DNA from: JAICND01 sp040905905
Lineage (GTDB): Bacteria; Actinomycetota; Acidimicrobiia; Spongiisociales; ZC4RG35
Length of the DNA: 64,000 bases
NCBI GenBank assembly: GCA_040905905.1
Contig: JBBDQN010000050.1
Span: forward strand, 124,001 to 188,000
Direction of reading: 5' to 3'
Shown here: positions 42,830-51,426 of the stretch, in pieces
How positions within the stretch are numbered: position 1 is the stretch's first letter
Layout of the letters: every line of letters starts with the position of its first letter
Notes under the pieces: generated by a model
Database searches by the model: none
What the model was told of the DNA's origin: nothing
The model's input: only the letters and a program-made list of their open reading frames with translations
Made by a program: the position numbers and the translations under genes

Positions 42830-43656
42830 ATCATCACCACGAGCCGCTTCCAGGTGCGAGAAAACACCCAGGCTCCTACCAGCAGCATCACAATTGAGCT
42901 CCCCAGCATTACTCCGAAGTTCCAGGCTGGAGCCATGGCACCTTCATAAACAAGTCCGCGGAACACTGCGAGGTAGCTGTATAGGGGATTGGCGTAGACG
43001 ATCGGGAGAAACTGTTCGGGCACGATCGCAACCGGGTAGAACGTAGGTGTCAAGTATCCCAAGATCTGGATCAACACCTGGGTGAAGTCGAGGACATCGA
43101 AAAAGAAGCCTGCGGCGGCGGCTACTAGGAGTCCAACTCCGGCAACGAACATCAGCATGCAAAAGACGGGGATGGGTACCAGCAGCGCTGTCCACGGTAT
43201 GCCAACCCTAAGGATCAACTGGATCACCAACAAGAGGGTCAGGCTGATGGCGAAGTTCACTCCCGCTGCCAATGCCCCTGAGATCGCGAAAACCTCGGGA
43301 GGCACGTAGACCTTGCTGAGAACCGAGGCGCTGTTGACGATCGAGGAGCCGGTTGCGACCACTGCTTGTGCGAAGAAGCTGATTAGCAGAATGCCCGACA
43401 GCAAGTAGACGACGTAGGGGACGTTGCCTGGAATCTCGAATCGGAAGAACTCCGAAAAGATAAGCCACATGACGATCATTGTGATGAGGGGGTTAAGAAG
43501 GGTCCACCACACCCCCAAAAATGATCGCTTGTAGCGAACCGTGACCTCACGGGTGACCAAAAGTCGGATCAAACCCCGGTACTCGTAAAGATTACGCAGC
43601 TCGGTAAGCAAGGGTTTGCGGGGGATGTCGGAGTCGTAGAAGGTAGTGGTCATCAT
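42826..43656 (-). CDS. ABC-2 type permease for polysaccharide export (Wzm/TagG type)
   Basis: 276 residues, six membrane helices, with the family N-terminal RDLVxRxx-like region (LIRLLVTREVTVRYKRSFLGVWWTLLNP) and the late YLTPTFYPVAIVPEQF. With the ATPase it would export a lipid-linked glycan. ATG 43656 is chosen since upstream residues do not fit the family. It may be the first gene of a three-gene operon. Confidence 0.9.
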   Translation of the reverse strand: MMTTTFYDSDIPRKPLLTELRNLYEYRGLIRLLVTREVTVRYKRSFLGVWWTLLNPLITMIVMWLIFSEFFRFEIPGNVPYVVYLLSGILLISFFAQAVVATGSSIVNSASVLSKVYVPPEVFAISGALAAGVNFAISLTLLLVIQLILRVGIPWTALLVPIPVFCMLMFVAGVGLLVAAAAGFFFDVLDFTQVLIQILGYLTPTFYPVAIVPEQFLPIVYANPLYSYLAVFRGLVYEGAMAPAWNFGVMLGSSIVMLLVGAWVFSRTWKRLVVMM

Positions 43657-44147
43657 CAACGAAGGCCTTGAACCACCAGAAACATCAGGGAAACCCGTAA
43701 TTTCAGGGCCACGCTTCACGTTAGCAAGCCGGGCAGGTGGATCCCCCGGAGCGCCGCGTATGCCTGCTGGCGGACCATGTCGGTGCTCCATCGTTGGTCG
43801 AGCGGTTTGGGGTGGTTGCCGCCGGCTTCGCCTCTTTCATCGTTCAACCTGGTCAAAACCGCGTCGACCAGCTACTTTAGGCAGCCCCTGCCATCCACGC
43901 GCAGCTGCTTGACTCATCATTGCAGTGGATGTTCGCCCGGGGAGGCGAGGAACGCCTCTCCCACCATACTCCGAGCAGGGCGACAGTTGCTATTGGTCTT
44001 CAGGATTTCTCCCCTAGGCCAGGTTGATACCACTGGGATCGGATGGGTGAGCAATGGAAACGCCAGCACCGTGTCCACCCATACCCGGCACGACAATGGC
44101 CACGCCCACACGCCGCTGACTCCGACTAGCCAGGAATCCCCCGACCG
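43657..44147. other. Gene-poor gap with decayed coding remnants
   Basis: About 490 bp without an intact gene. A short frame on the minus strand (43716-43871) looks like the end of a lost protein. Plus-strand frames here have no recognisable features and I do not support them. Confidence 0.4.
43716..43871 (-). pseudogene. Possible C-terminal remnant of a glycosyltransferase
   Basis: A 51-residue minus-strand frame flanked upstream by a stop reads like a glycosyltransferase tail (NHPKPLDQRWST, then an Ala/Tyr-rich helix). No start codon or upstream body is present. Could be chance. Confidence 0.25.
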
Positions 44148-44486
44148 TCAGGGTATTGGAACGGCCGAGTCCGGGACCTGCTCCGGCAAGACGACGTTGT
44201 CGGGGACGATCACCGTGTAGCCATCCGCTAGATACTCGTCAAATGGCTGTTGACGTTGATCGAGGATTGTGCGCATAGCCTCGGCACTGGCGACCTCCGA
44301 TGGCGAGGAGCGGTTGTAGACGTAGGCAACGGTCTGTGCCTGGCGAATCTCGTCGGTGTATGGCGGGTAACGGTTCACCTCGACCGGGCAAGCAATGATC
44401 TGCTCGCCCGTTTCCCAATCAATGTTGTATGCCAACCAGAATTCGGCCACAACGTGGTCTACATCATGCTTGTCGAGTACCGCCAC
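44148..44486 (-). pseudogene. C-terminal fragment of a membrane glycosyltransferase-like protein
   Basis: A minus-strand frame (112 residues from GTG 44486, open back to about 44552) contains VVAEFWLAYNIDW, VNRYPPYTDE and AYVYN. That order, an aromatic Trp-x-Ala-Tyr motif then an RYPPY motif, resembles the soluble C-terminal end of GT-C/ArnT-like membrane proteins. The membrane part is missing, so I read it as a truncated remnant. A small standalone protein cannot be excluded. Confidence 0.4.
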
Positions 44487-44856
44487 GAGCGGAGCGACAG
44501 GGCACGAAGCTGATTGGGAGGTTTCGCATCTGAAACAGCCCGACAGCAGTCAGCGCACAATCTGGTCGAGCATTTCAATGTCGTCCCGAGCGGAGTTCTA
44601 TTCGACTTCACCCGCTGTCACGACTGAACCGACGGCGGCGCGCTCTTAAGTCGTCGAGACCGGGGAGACAGATCTCTCAGATTGGGAATCGGTCGAGGAC
44701 CACAAGCCCTATCGCGCGTGGCTCATCCCTGGGCCTACATTGCCTCCAATGTCGAGGACCCGGGGAGAGGGCAGAGCGTAGGCTCGGGCGAGGCGTTGAT
44801 CGCTGGCCCTTCGTGATGCTCATGCACCACGAGTCCCTGATCCCAAACATGACTTC
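44487..44856. other. 370-bp gap, nothing recognised
   Basis: Upstream of the methyltransferase's 3' end. No gene, hairpin or RNA is evident; probably decayed sequence continuous with the neighbouring fragment. Confidence 0.4.
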
Positions 44857-45603
44857 TCAGAGAGTTCCCGACGTCGGACCGCTTGGGCTCTCCGTCTTCG
44901 AGGCTCTGATGACATAGCCAAGTGGCAGTCTTCCATTGAGGAATCGGAACAGCCAGTCAAAAGCTCGCGCCGGGAGGACGATCAGCAGAAGGTTGGTCAA
45001 CACCATCAGGTAGCCGATTAGCGGCAGATGCCACGTGCTCAGGACGACGATGCTCGACAACTGATGGCCCAGAAAACTGAAGATGGTCCCGGTGACCCGA
45101 GTCTCCGACACGACGAACCCTGCGTCCTCCAGCATCCGAGTCAAGATGTAGCGCGTATATCGGTAGTAGTCCTCGGGCTCGTCGTGAATACGACTCAGAT
45201 GGGGCACCGACAACAGCAATACGCCATTGTTGTTGAGTACTCGATGCAGTTCTGCAATAGCGGCAGCAGGGTCAGGAACATGCTCAAGCACTTCGCTGCA
45301 GAGGGCGACGTCATACTCCCCGCTGGGCACCTCGTTCATATTCATGATCGAACCGACGTACCTCGCATCTGGAGTGTTGGGCCGGATGTCGAAGCCGTCG
45401 TAGGCGATGAGCTGGCGGACGATCGACCTTCGGTACGGCATCGTGCCGCAGCCTGCGTCGATCAGGCGGCCATGTGCGAACTGTTGAAGCATCGGAACCA
45501 GAGCGCGGTCGAGGCCAAAGAGAGCCGGGCTTGTCCATCGCCTGAGGTGGTGGGCACGGTCGACCAAGTCGCGGTTGGCCATCATCCGCTCGGGAAACCT
45601 CAT
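44857..45603 (-). CDS. Class I SAM-dependent methyltransferase, possibly membrane-associated
   Basis: 248 residues. SAM motif LIDAGCGTMPYR, DGFDIRP, then DVALCSEVLEHVPDP and GVLLLSVPHLSR mark a Methyltransf_11-type domain. A hydrophobic stretch at about 190-215 suggests a membrane-attached C-terminus, as in enzymes acting on lipid-linked sugars or quinones. ATG 45603 overlaps the flippase-like gene stop (ATGA). Confidence 0.85.
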   Translation of the reverse strand: MRFPERMMANRDLVDRAHHLRRWTSPALFGLDRALVPMLQQFAHGRLIDAGCGTMPYRRSIVRQLIAYDGFDIRPNTPDARYVGSIMNMNEVPSGEYDVALCSEVLEHVPDPAAAIAELHRVLNNNGVLLLSVPHLSRIHDEPEDYYRYTRYILTRMLEDAGFVVSETRVTGTIFSFLGHQLSSIVVLSTWHLPLIGYLMVLTNLLLIVLPARAFDWLFRFLNGRLPLGYVIRASKTESPSGPTSGTL

Positions 45604-46526
45604 GGTCTGGCTACGTTCTCGGCACCACCCTGCGGAGCTTGGTTTCTAACGACCCGCCATGACCTCAGGCAGACGAACAGGACCAACTCGGCGAGCATCG
45701 TGGCGAACCGGTGAAGCAGCGTAACGGCCAGGACCACGCCTGGGGCCGCCCACGTAGATAGCAACAGCACAAGCATTGCTTCCCGAGCCCCCACGCCAGC
45801 CGGTAGAGGGACCGCGAGAAAGCCGACGGTCCAAGCAACGGCGAAGGCCGCAATGAGCATCCCCCATGGGGCACCGGTGCCGAATGCGCTAAATATCATC
45901 GCAAAGCCACTTCCCAAAGAGACAAAGCTCAGCAGTGTCAAGGCGTACGCCTGGAGAACCCGCAGGCGATTTGGCAAGACCCGTTCGTCAACCTCTCCCC
46001 AAGCGGGCTTGCCGATTCTGAGAATGGCCCGAACGAGCGGGCGCCACCACGCGAGACAAAGGAACGGCACGGCCAACAGCCCCAGGGCCGCTGGCAAAGG
46101 CAGGGCCAGTCGAGGCGTCCAAGGAAGGAATGATGCCCCGGCGATAGCGCTGATGCCGAGAAGTACTCCACCCGCTGCCGCCACTTTGGGCATCGTTCCC
46201 TTGACCCGGGAGGTCAATAGGACCAGGCCAACAGGTTGCGTGAAACCCCCAGGTATGTACTTAGCGGGCAACGCAGCTACATATGCACGGGTTGGGTCAG
46301 GACTAGCTTGTAGATCTCTGACTAAGAAAAGCCAAGCGCAAGCGCTCGACCACGTCGCCAAGGCGGCCGCACCACTTGCGATTGCAACGTTTCCCCACGG
46401 CACCGAGGCCGTGCTTCGGACTGCGAGCAATGCTCCGACGATCGCAACAAGGATCGATATGGACCCTGCCACCAACACCGTGGTGCGCAAGACGTAACTG
46501 GCCTTGCTCTCCGTTCGTTCCTTCAC
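45600..46526 (-). CDS. Lysylphosphatidylglycerol synthase TM-region (UPF0104/AglD-like) membrane protein
   Basis: 308 residues with about eight helices. The motif VPLPAGVGAREAML is the hallmark of the LPG_synthase_TM/flippase-like domain, also present in AglD. The KYIPGG motif near residue 90 fits the same family. Often found among glycan genes, where it may move or modify lipid-linked substrates. GTG 46526 start; 45 bp after the GT4 gene. Confidence 0.85.
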   Translation of the reverse strand: MKERTESKASYVLRTTVLVAGSISILVAIVGALLAVRSTASVPWGNVAIASGAAALATWSSACAWLFLVRDLQASPDPTRAYVAALPAKYIPGGFTQPVGLVLLTSRVKGTMPKVAAAGGVLLGISAIAGASFLPWTPRLALPLPAALGLLAVPFLCLAWWRPLVRAILRIGKPAWGEVDERVLPNRLRVLQAYALTLLSFVSLGSGFAMIFSAFGTGAPWGMLIAAFAVAWTVGFLAVPLPAGVGAREAMLVLLLSTWAAPGVVLAVTLLHRFATMLAELVLFVCLRSWRVVRNQAPQGGAENVARP

Positions 46527-46571
46527 TGGGGTGGTGCTGTGAGGGAGTAGCGAGGCGTATTCGCCTTGTGC

Positions 46572-47777
46572 TTACTCATCGGGCGAATTCCCCCGGTTGT
46601 CTCGCTGAACGGCTCGATACAGTTCGGTGAACCGCTCGGCGGCCGCTGAGCTGGTCAACCCAGCCTCAATCAGTCGTTTAGCGCCCGTCGCACCGAGCAT
46701 TGCTCGGATTTCACCGTCAGTCAGCTTTTCGAGGCAGTTGGCCAACTCGTCGGAGTCACCGACTGGGAACAGGTACCCATTGCTACCGGACTGCACAAGT
46801 TCGCGGGTCCCATCCACATCTGTCACGACGACTGGCAGCCCTGCGGCCATGGCCTCAAGTACGACGACGGGTCTTCCTTCCGATAGGGAAGGAAGGACCA
46901 GAACGTGTGACTTCTGCATCCATCGAGCTACGTCGGAATGGGGTGCTTCGCCGTGAAACTGGACGTCAAGCCCCCAGCTCGTCGAAGACTCTTCCAATCC
47001 CACCCGTTCTGGGCCATCGCCAACAATGTCTGCCCGTGCACAAATACCACGGTCTGTCAGTATCCGTAGGGCAAGCAACAACGTCTCGACCGACTTACGA
47101 GGAATCAGACTTCCGACATAAAGAACATGAAGTTGAGTAGACCCAATGACGGGCGCGTCAGAGTCTGAGCCAAGACTCGGCTGCTCCACGCCGAGAGGAG
47201 TGAGGAGCGGATTGCGGACTCCGAAGGTCTTGAGGCGGTCGCACAGAGCCTGGCTAACCGCTGTGCACGCATCAACGCTGTTGCCAGTCCAGCCAACGAT
47301 CCTTGCGAGGAGAGACCCAGGTTTCGGCAGGTTGACATCGGCACCCAGCCCAGTGACAACGACCGGGATCGACCAGATCCGTCGGGCGGCAATGGCCGCG
47401 ATACCGGACGGAATCAACCAATGGGCGTGAATCACGTCGTGGCCGCGGGCGTAGCGGATGGAGTTCACGATAAGGCCAACCAAAAGCGGGGGAACTTGTA
47501 GGGCAAGCTTCGGTCGGCGCTGGAGGTTCGGAACGATGCCACCCACCCCAACCGCCAGATCCTGCCCTGGTCCCAACCAATATCGGAAACGACGGATTTG
47601 GACGTCATCAATGACCTCGTGCAGAAGGGCTCCTGGTGCACTTGGCGCTACCACGGTCACAGCACACCCTGCCGCAGCCAAGCTCTTGGCGAGGCTATGA
47701 ATGTGAGCACCGCGCGCATCGCTAGCCCGGGAGGGATACGCGGTCGTGATGAACATGACCTTCATGGATGAAGTCAT
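46572..47777 (-). CDS. GT4 glycosyltransferase
   Basis: 401 residues, GT-B. N-terminal FITTAYPSRASDARGAHIHSLAKSL; donor domain with YVGSLIPRKSVETLL, VGDGPER, LVLPSLSEGRPVVVLEAMAAGLPVVVTD (E-x7-E) and GSNGYLFPVGD. ATG 47777 overlaps the upstream GT2 stop (ATGA); ATG at residue 5 is also possible. Confidence 0.9.
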   Translation of the reverse strand: MTSSMKVMFITTAYPSRASDARGAHIHSLAKSLAAAGCAVTVVAPSAPGALLHEVIDDVQIRRFRYWLGPGQDLAVGVGGIVPNLQRRPKLALQVPPLLVGLIVNSIRYARGHDVIHAHWLIPSGIAAIAARRIWSIPVVVTGLGADVNLPKPGSLLARIVGWTGNSVDACTAVSQALCDRLKTFGVRNPLLTPLGVEQPSLGSDSDAPVIGSTQLHVLYVGSLIPRKSVETLLLALRILTDRGICARADIVGDGPERVGLEESSTSWGLDVQFHGEAPHSDVARWMQKSHVLVLPSLSEGRPVVVLEAMAAGLPVVVTDVDGTRELVQSGSNGYLFPVGDSDELANCLEKLTDGEIRAMLGATGAKRLIEAGLTSSAAAERFTELYRAVQRDNRGNSPDE

Positions 47778-48694
47778 TGCGATTGCTGGGGGTGTCCCGA
47801 TTGCGCAGGCAGAACGTCAAGCCGGCGCTTGTTCAGTTGCACCAACAGATCCGCCAACATGCCTAGCAACGCAATGGCAATCGCGACTCCCAGGATGACC
47901 AGAGTGTTCGTGGCGACACGAAAGTCCTTGTCGACAAGGTCATAAACGAGCTTCCCGAGTCCCACGAGACCGAGCAAGACAGCAGGCGGACCAAACACTC
48001 GCATCGGTTCCCACATCAAAGTCATCCTGACGACCTGCGCCACATAGCGTTTGGAGTCTTGCCACCAATGGAACTTCGACTCGCCGGCCCGCGGGTAGTA
48101 CTCGACCGGCACAAATCGCACCGAGTATCCATTGGCAAGGAACGCAATCGTCAACGTGGTGACACACGAGAAGCCCTTGGGCAGGAGGTAAAGAAACTGA
48201 TCCCCAACGTCACGTCGAAACGCTCGAAACCCCGAGTTGAGGTCGGGAATCTTCGTTCCCGTGAGGTACTGAGCCAGTCGGCGAACGATCCACTTCGCTG
48301 GCTTCCGCGCGAACTTGCGGCTACCTTGCTCTGAAGTCCGCGCCCCGACTACCTGGTCGGCGTTTTCCATCTGCGCAACCAGATCGGGAATCGAGTCGTT
48401 CGGGTAGGTCATGTCGACATCGCTCCACACGACGACCCGGCCGCTGGCCGCTATAGTTCCGAACTTTCTCGCTGAGCCGGTGCCGCGATTCTGGTCAAAC
48501 TGAAGTAGACGAATGTTGTCGATCTCACGAAGTACCGCTCCAGAGCCATCGGTGGATCCATCGTCAACGACGATGATCTCGTAGCTGTAGGCAGACTCGT
48601 CCATCGCCTTCTTGATCCGGTCGATCTCAACGGAAAGGTGGCCAACCTCGTTGTAGACAGCCAGAACGATGGAAACATCGACTTCGAAGGCCAT
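47774..48694 (-). CDS. GT2 polyprenyl-phosphate glycosyltransferase (GtrB/DPM-like)
   Basis: 306 residues. Motifs: VLAVYNEVGHLSVEI, VVDDGSTDGS, WSDVDMTYP, GFRAFRRDV; two membrane helices at about 235-295. This is the GtrB-like layout for making polyprenyl-phosphate sugars used by GT-C enzymes. AAGGA lies 6 nt before ATG 48694, and a TAGACT -10-like box lies further up. Head of the four-gene minus operon ending at 44857. Confidence 0.9.
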   Translation of the reverse strand: MAFEVDVSIVLAVYNEVGHLSVEIDRIKKAMDESAYSYEIIVVDDGSTDGSGAVLREIDNIRLLQFDQNRGTGSARKFGTIAASGRVVVWSDVDMTYPNDSIPDLVAQMENADQVVGARTSEQGSRKFARKPAKWIVRRLAQYLTGTKIPDLNSGFRAFRRDVGDQFLYLLPKGFSCVTTLTIAFLANGYSVRFVPVEYYPRAGESKFHWWQDSKRYVAQVVRMTLMWEPMRVFGPPAVLLGLVGLGKLVYDLVDKDFRVATNTLVILGVAIAIALLGMLADLLVQLNKRRLDVLPAQSGHPQQSQ

Positions 48695-49041
48695 GTTGAT
48701 TCCTTAGCTCCCTGGGCGAGTGTTGAGTCTACGAACGCGACAGTTTCCGATGATCCATTGCTGTGGAGTAGCGAATCGCTCCGGCCGTTTCGCCAAGTCG
48801 GCCAACCGGCGTCCTCCTGACCTCGTAGAGGGAGTAGCCGGCATGTCGTTCAACAAAGTGCAAACACCGATCGGCAAATGACCCAAACTCCTGCCAGTGA
48901 ATCGACTCGAAAGATCCAGACCCTTCAAGACGTAGTAGTCGAGCGCTTCATCGCTAACAAGGATGGCATAGGCCAAAGTAGCTGGAAGGCAACCGCCATC
49001 GAGGCTATCGACCAAAGGGCCAGTTCGTCAAGGAAATGTCC
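48695..49041. other. 347-bp gap, no gene recognised
   Basis: Between the GT2 promoter side and the IS30 remnant. Short frames exist on both strands but none resembles a known family. It may contain the eroded left end of the insertion element. Confidence 0.35.
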
Positions 49042-49942
49042 TGAATCACATCCGTGCCGAGGCCACCTTCACGGGATTCGAAGATCAGGGGGCGAATTCG
49101 TGGAGTCCCGAACAGATCTCCAACCGCATCAGGGTCGATTTCCCCGATGATGAGTCCATGCGGATCTCACACGAAGCGCCCTACCAGGCTCTCTACGTGC
49201 AAGGACGTGGGGGCGCTCAAACGGGAACTGGTGGCGTGCCTGCGGACCGGGCGGGCCCTTCGAGTTCCCAGGGCACGGACCCAAGGGCGGGGCAAGAGTT
49301 CGTCACCCCGAGGTCATGATAAGTGAACGGCCAGCCGAAGCCGAAGACCGGGCAGTGCCAGGACACTGGGAAGGCGACCTCATCCTCGGACTCGACAGCT
49401 CAGCGATCGTAACGCTCGTCGAGCGCAGCACCCGGTTCATGATGCTGCTATGGCTCCCCGCATGGACGGCCACGGGAACGAACCAAGGGTCAAGAAAGGG
49501 CCGGCTGGCCGGGCACGGCGGCGAAGCTGTGTGCGATGCCATTGCCGCCTCCATCGTCACAGTGCCCCAACAGTTCCGCCGATCGTTGACTTGGGACCAG
49601 GGTGCGGAGATGGCCCAACACGCTCAACTGCCCATTGATACCGGGTTGGAGATCTATTTCTGCGACCCGCAAAGTCCCGGGCAGCGGGGCACCAACGAGA
49701 ACACCAACGGGCTGTTACGCCAATACTTCCCCAAAGGCACCGACCTCGCCCGACACACCCGAGGTGACCTCGACGCGGCCGCGCTCGCTCTCAACACCCG
49801 ACCTCGGAAGACCCTCGGCTGGAAAACCCCCGCCGAAGCACTCGACGAGTATCTTCGCTCCGTCCAGCAAGCGGTTCGTCAAATTAGGTCGGCGGACGAC
49901 ATCACCGCCGGATCCGGTTCGATGCCTTGCGTTCCACTGTAA
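49042..49942 (+). pseudogene. Frameshifted, 5'-truncated IS30-family transposase
   Basis: Transposase similarity runs through three frames. It begins with WSPEQISNRIRVDFPDDE and SHEAPYQALYVQGRG, shifts near 49210 to ALKRELVACLRTGRALR, and shifts again near 49290 to HPEVMISERPAEAEDRAVPGHWEGDLI. The last part (from ATG 49316) is long and intact, with the DDE residues in EGDLILGLD, LTWDQGAEM and GTNENTNGLLRQYFPKGTDL. The N-terminal helix-turn-helix region is missing. I could not find terminal inverted repeats. The element should be inactive. Confidence 0.82.
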
Positions 49943-50055
49943 GGTCGGGCGCCGCAGATGTTGCAGCGGGCCACTGGCTGTCACAGGATGCGCAGCCCCG
50001 TGATGATGAGAAACCCTCGCCCGCCGGTGGGGCGATTAGGAGTGCCAGGGATACC

Positions 50056-51411
50056 GTGAAGGTCACTCAGTCCGCCCGTTGGCCCCTGGAAGCGCGAGTA
50101 CCTCTAAGCGCGTCTTTCGCGGGTCTGCCTTTGCTTGTCTGGTGGCTGGGTTGGTTTCCAGGCTTCATGTCCAGCGACACGATCGACCAACTCGGGCAGG
50201 CGGCGAGCAACCATTACTTCAATCACCATCCCGCCATCCATACCCTCCTGCTCGACCTCTCCTGGAGTCTTTTTGGATCTCCGGGGTATCTCGGCCTAGC
50301 CCAGATCGTGGGCCTAACGGTCTTGATGGTCGTGGTCGCTCGGCGCCTTGTTCGGATCGGGGTGAACCAGTGGTTGGCCATCGGAACCGTTTGGCTGGTG
50401 GCGCTACTCCCGGCGGTGGGCGCCACCACCGTCTCTTTGTGGAAGGACGTGCCGTTTGCATTGGGGATCCTCTGGGTGTTCGCCGAACTCCTCTGGCTGG
50501 CCGCCGAGGGAGCCTTGGCCTGGGCCAAAACATGGACGCCAGTTCGGATGGGGCTGGCACTCGCCGTTGTCTGGCTGTTTCGTCACAACGGGCTGCTCAC
50601 GGTTCTCCCACTTCTGGTAGTTCTCGCTTTCATCGTTCGGCGGCGGATACTCGGAGCCCTTGGGGTCCTAGGGATCACTGTCGTGTGTGTGACGACGTTC
50701 CTCTACCCGGCCTTTTCTGTAGATATCGAATCCATAGAGCCCACGCAGGTCTTCATTTCCGACGTTGCCGCAGTGGTGGTGCATCGCCCCAAGGTTTTCA
50801 GCGAGTCCGACCTGGTAACTATTGAGGGCATGGCCCCCCTCGACGTATGGAGACGTGGTTACCGATGCGACGACAGTACCCCACTCGTCTTCAGCTCATC
50901 TTTTGATACTTCGGCGATCGATCCAGCGGGATTTCGGACAGTGCTGTTCCACGCCGTGACACGGGCTCCATTGACAATCGTGGGCCACCGGCTTTGTGTC
51001 GGATCCTTTCTCTTCAGTCCCGGGGCCGCATCCAGCGGCTACCTGCATCGGCCGCCGTTGGAGCTAAGCCCAAATATTCTCGGCATTGTGCGCGAGCCTA
51101 TCTCGCAGAGTGCCTACGACGTCACGCGATCGGTTTACGTCTGGGCGGAGGCCGAGTCCCGGTTGTGGTTTACTTGGAGCCCGGCGATTCCCATCGTGGC
51201 GGCGTTGGCCGGATATGGATTGGCAGTGGCCCGAAAGAGCCTACGCAGGTGGGCCCTGCCGGGCCTCGTCTTGATAGTTCATACCATCAACGTTGTTGGC
51301 ACGAGCCCCGCCCACGAGTTTCGATACGCGTTTCCCCTATATGTGGTGGCCTGGATGTCGTTGCCGCTTCTTATCTGGGCAATTTCGCGCTCCAACGAAG
51401 CCCAACACTAA
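50056..51411 (+). CDS. Polytopic membrane protein, GT-C-like (DUF6020-type)
   Basis: 451 residues with about ten helices. FPGFMSSDTIDQLGQA followed by HHPAIHTLL after the first helix resembles DUF6020-type proteins, which look like GT-C enzymes. The frame is open upstream into the IS30 3' end, but GTG 50056, preceded by AGGGA, is the likely start. The next membrane gene begins 15 nt after its stop. Function unproven; probably glycan-related. Confidence 0.75.
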   Translation: MKVTQSARWPLEARVPLSASFAGLPLLVWWLGWFPGFMSSDTIDQLGQAASNHYFNHHPAIHTLLLDLSWSLFGSPGYLGLAQIVGLTVLMVVVARRLVRIGVNQWLAIGTVWLVALLPAVGATTVSLWKDVPFALGILWVFAELLWLAAEGALAWAKTWTPVRMGLALAVVWLFRHNGLLTVLPLLVVLAFIVRRRILGALGVLGITVVCVTTFLYPAFSVDIESIEPTQVFISDVAAVVVHRPKVFSESDLVTIEGMAPLDVWRRGYRCDDSTPLVFSSSFDTSAIDPAGFRTVLFHAVTRAPLTIVGHRLCVGSFLFSPGAASSGYLHRPPLELSPNILGIVREPISQSAYDVTRSVYVWAEAESRLWFTWSPAIPIVAALAGYGLAVARKSLRRWALPGLVLIVHTINVVGTSPAHEFRYAFPLYVVAWMSLPLLIWAISRSNEAQH

Positions 51412-51426
51412 GGTCGCTTTTCTGCT

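Noticed and set aside
43777..44220. 147-residue plus-strand frame upstream of the ABC permease
   Set aside because: No motif, Ser/Thr/His-rich, no ribosome site; overlaps likely remnants on the other strand.
49316..49942. An intact IS30 transposase starting at ATG 49316
   Set aside because: Similarity continues upstream in two other frames, so this is only the 3' part of a broken gene.
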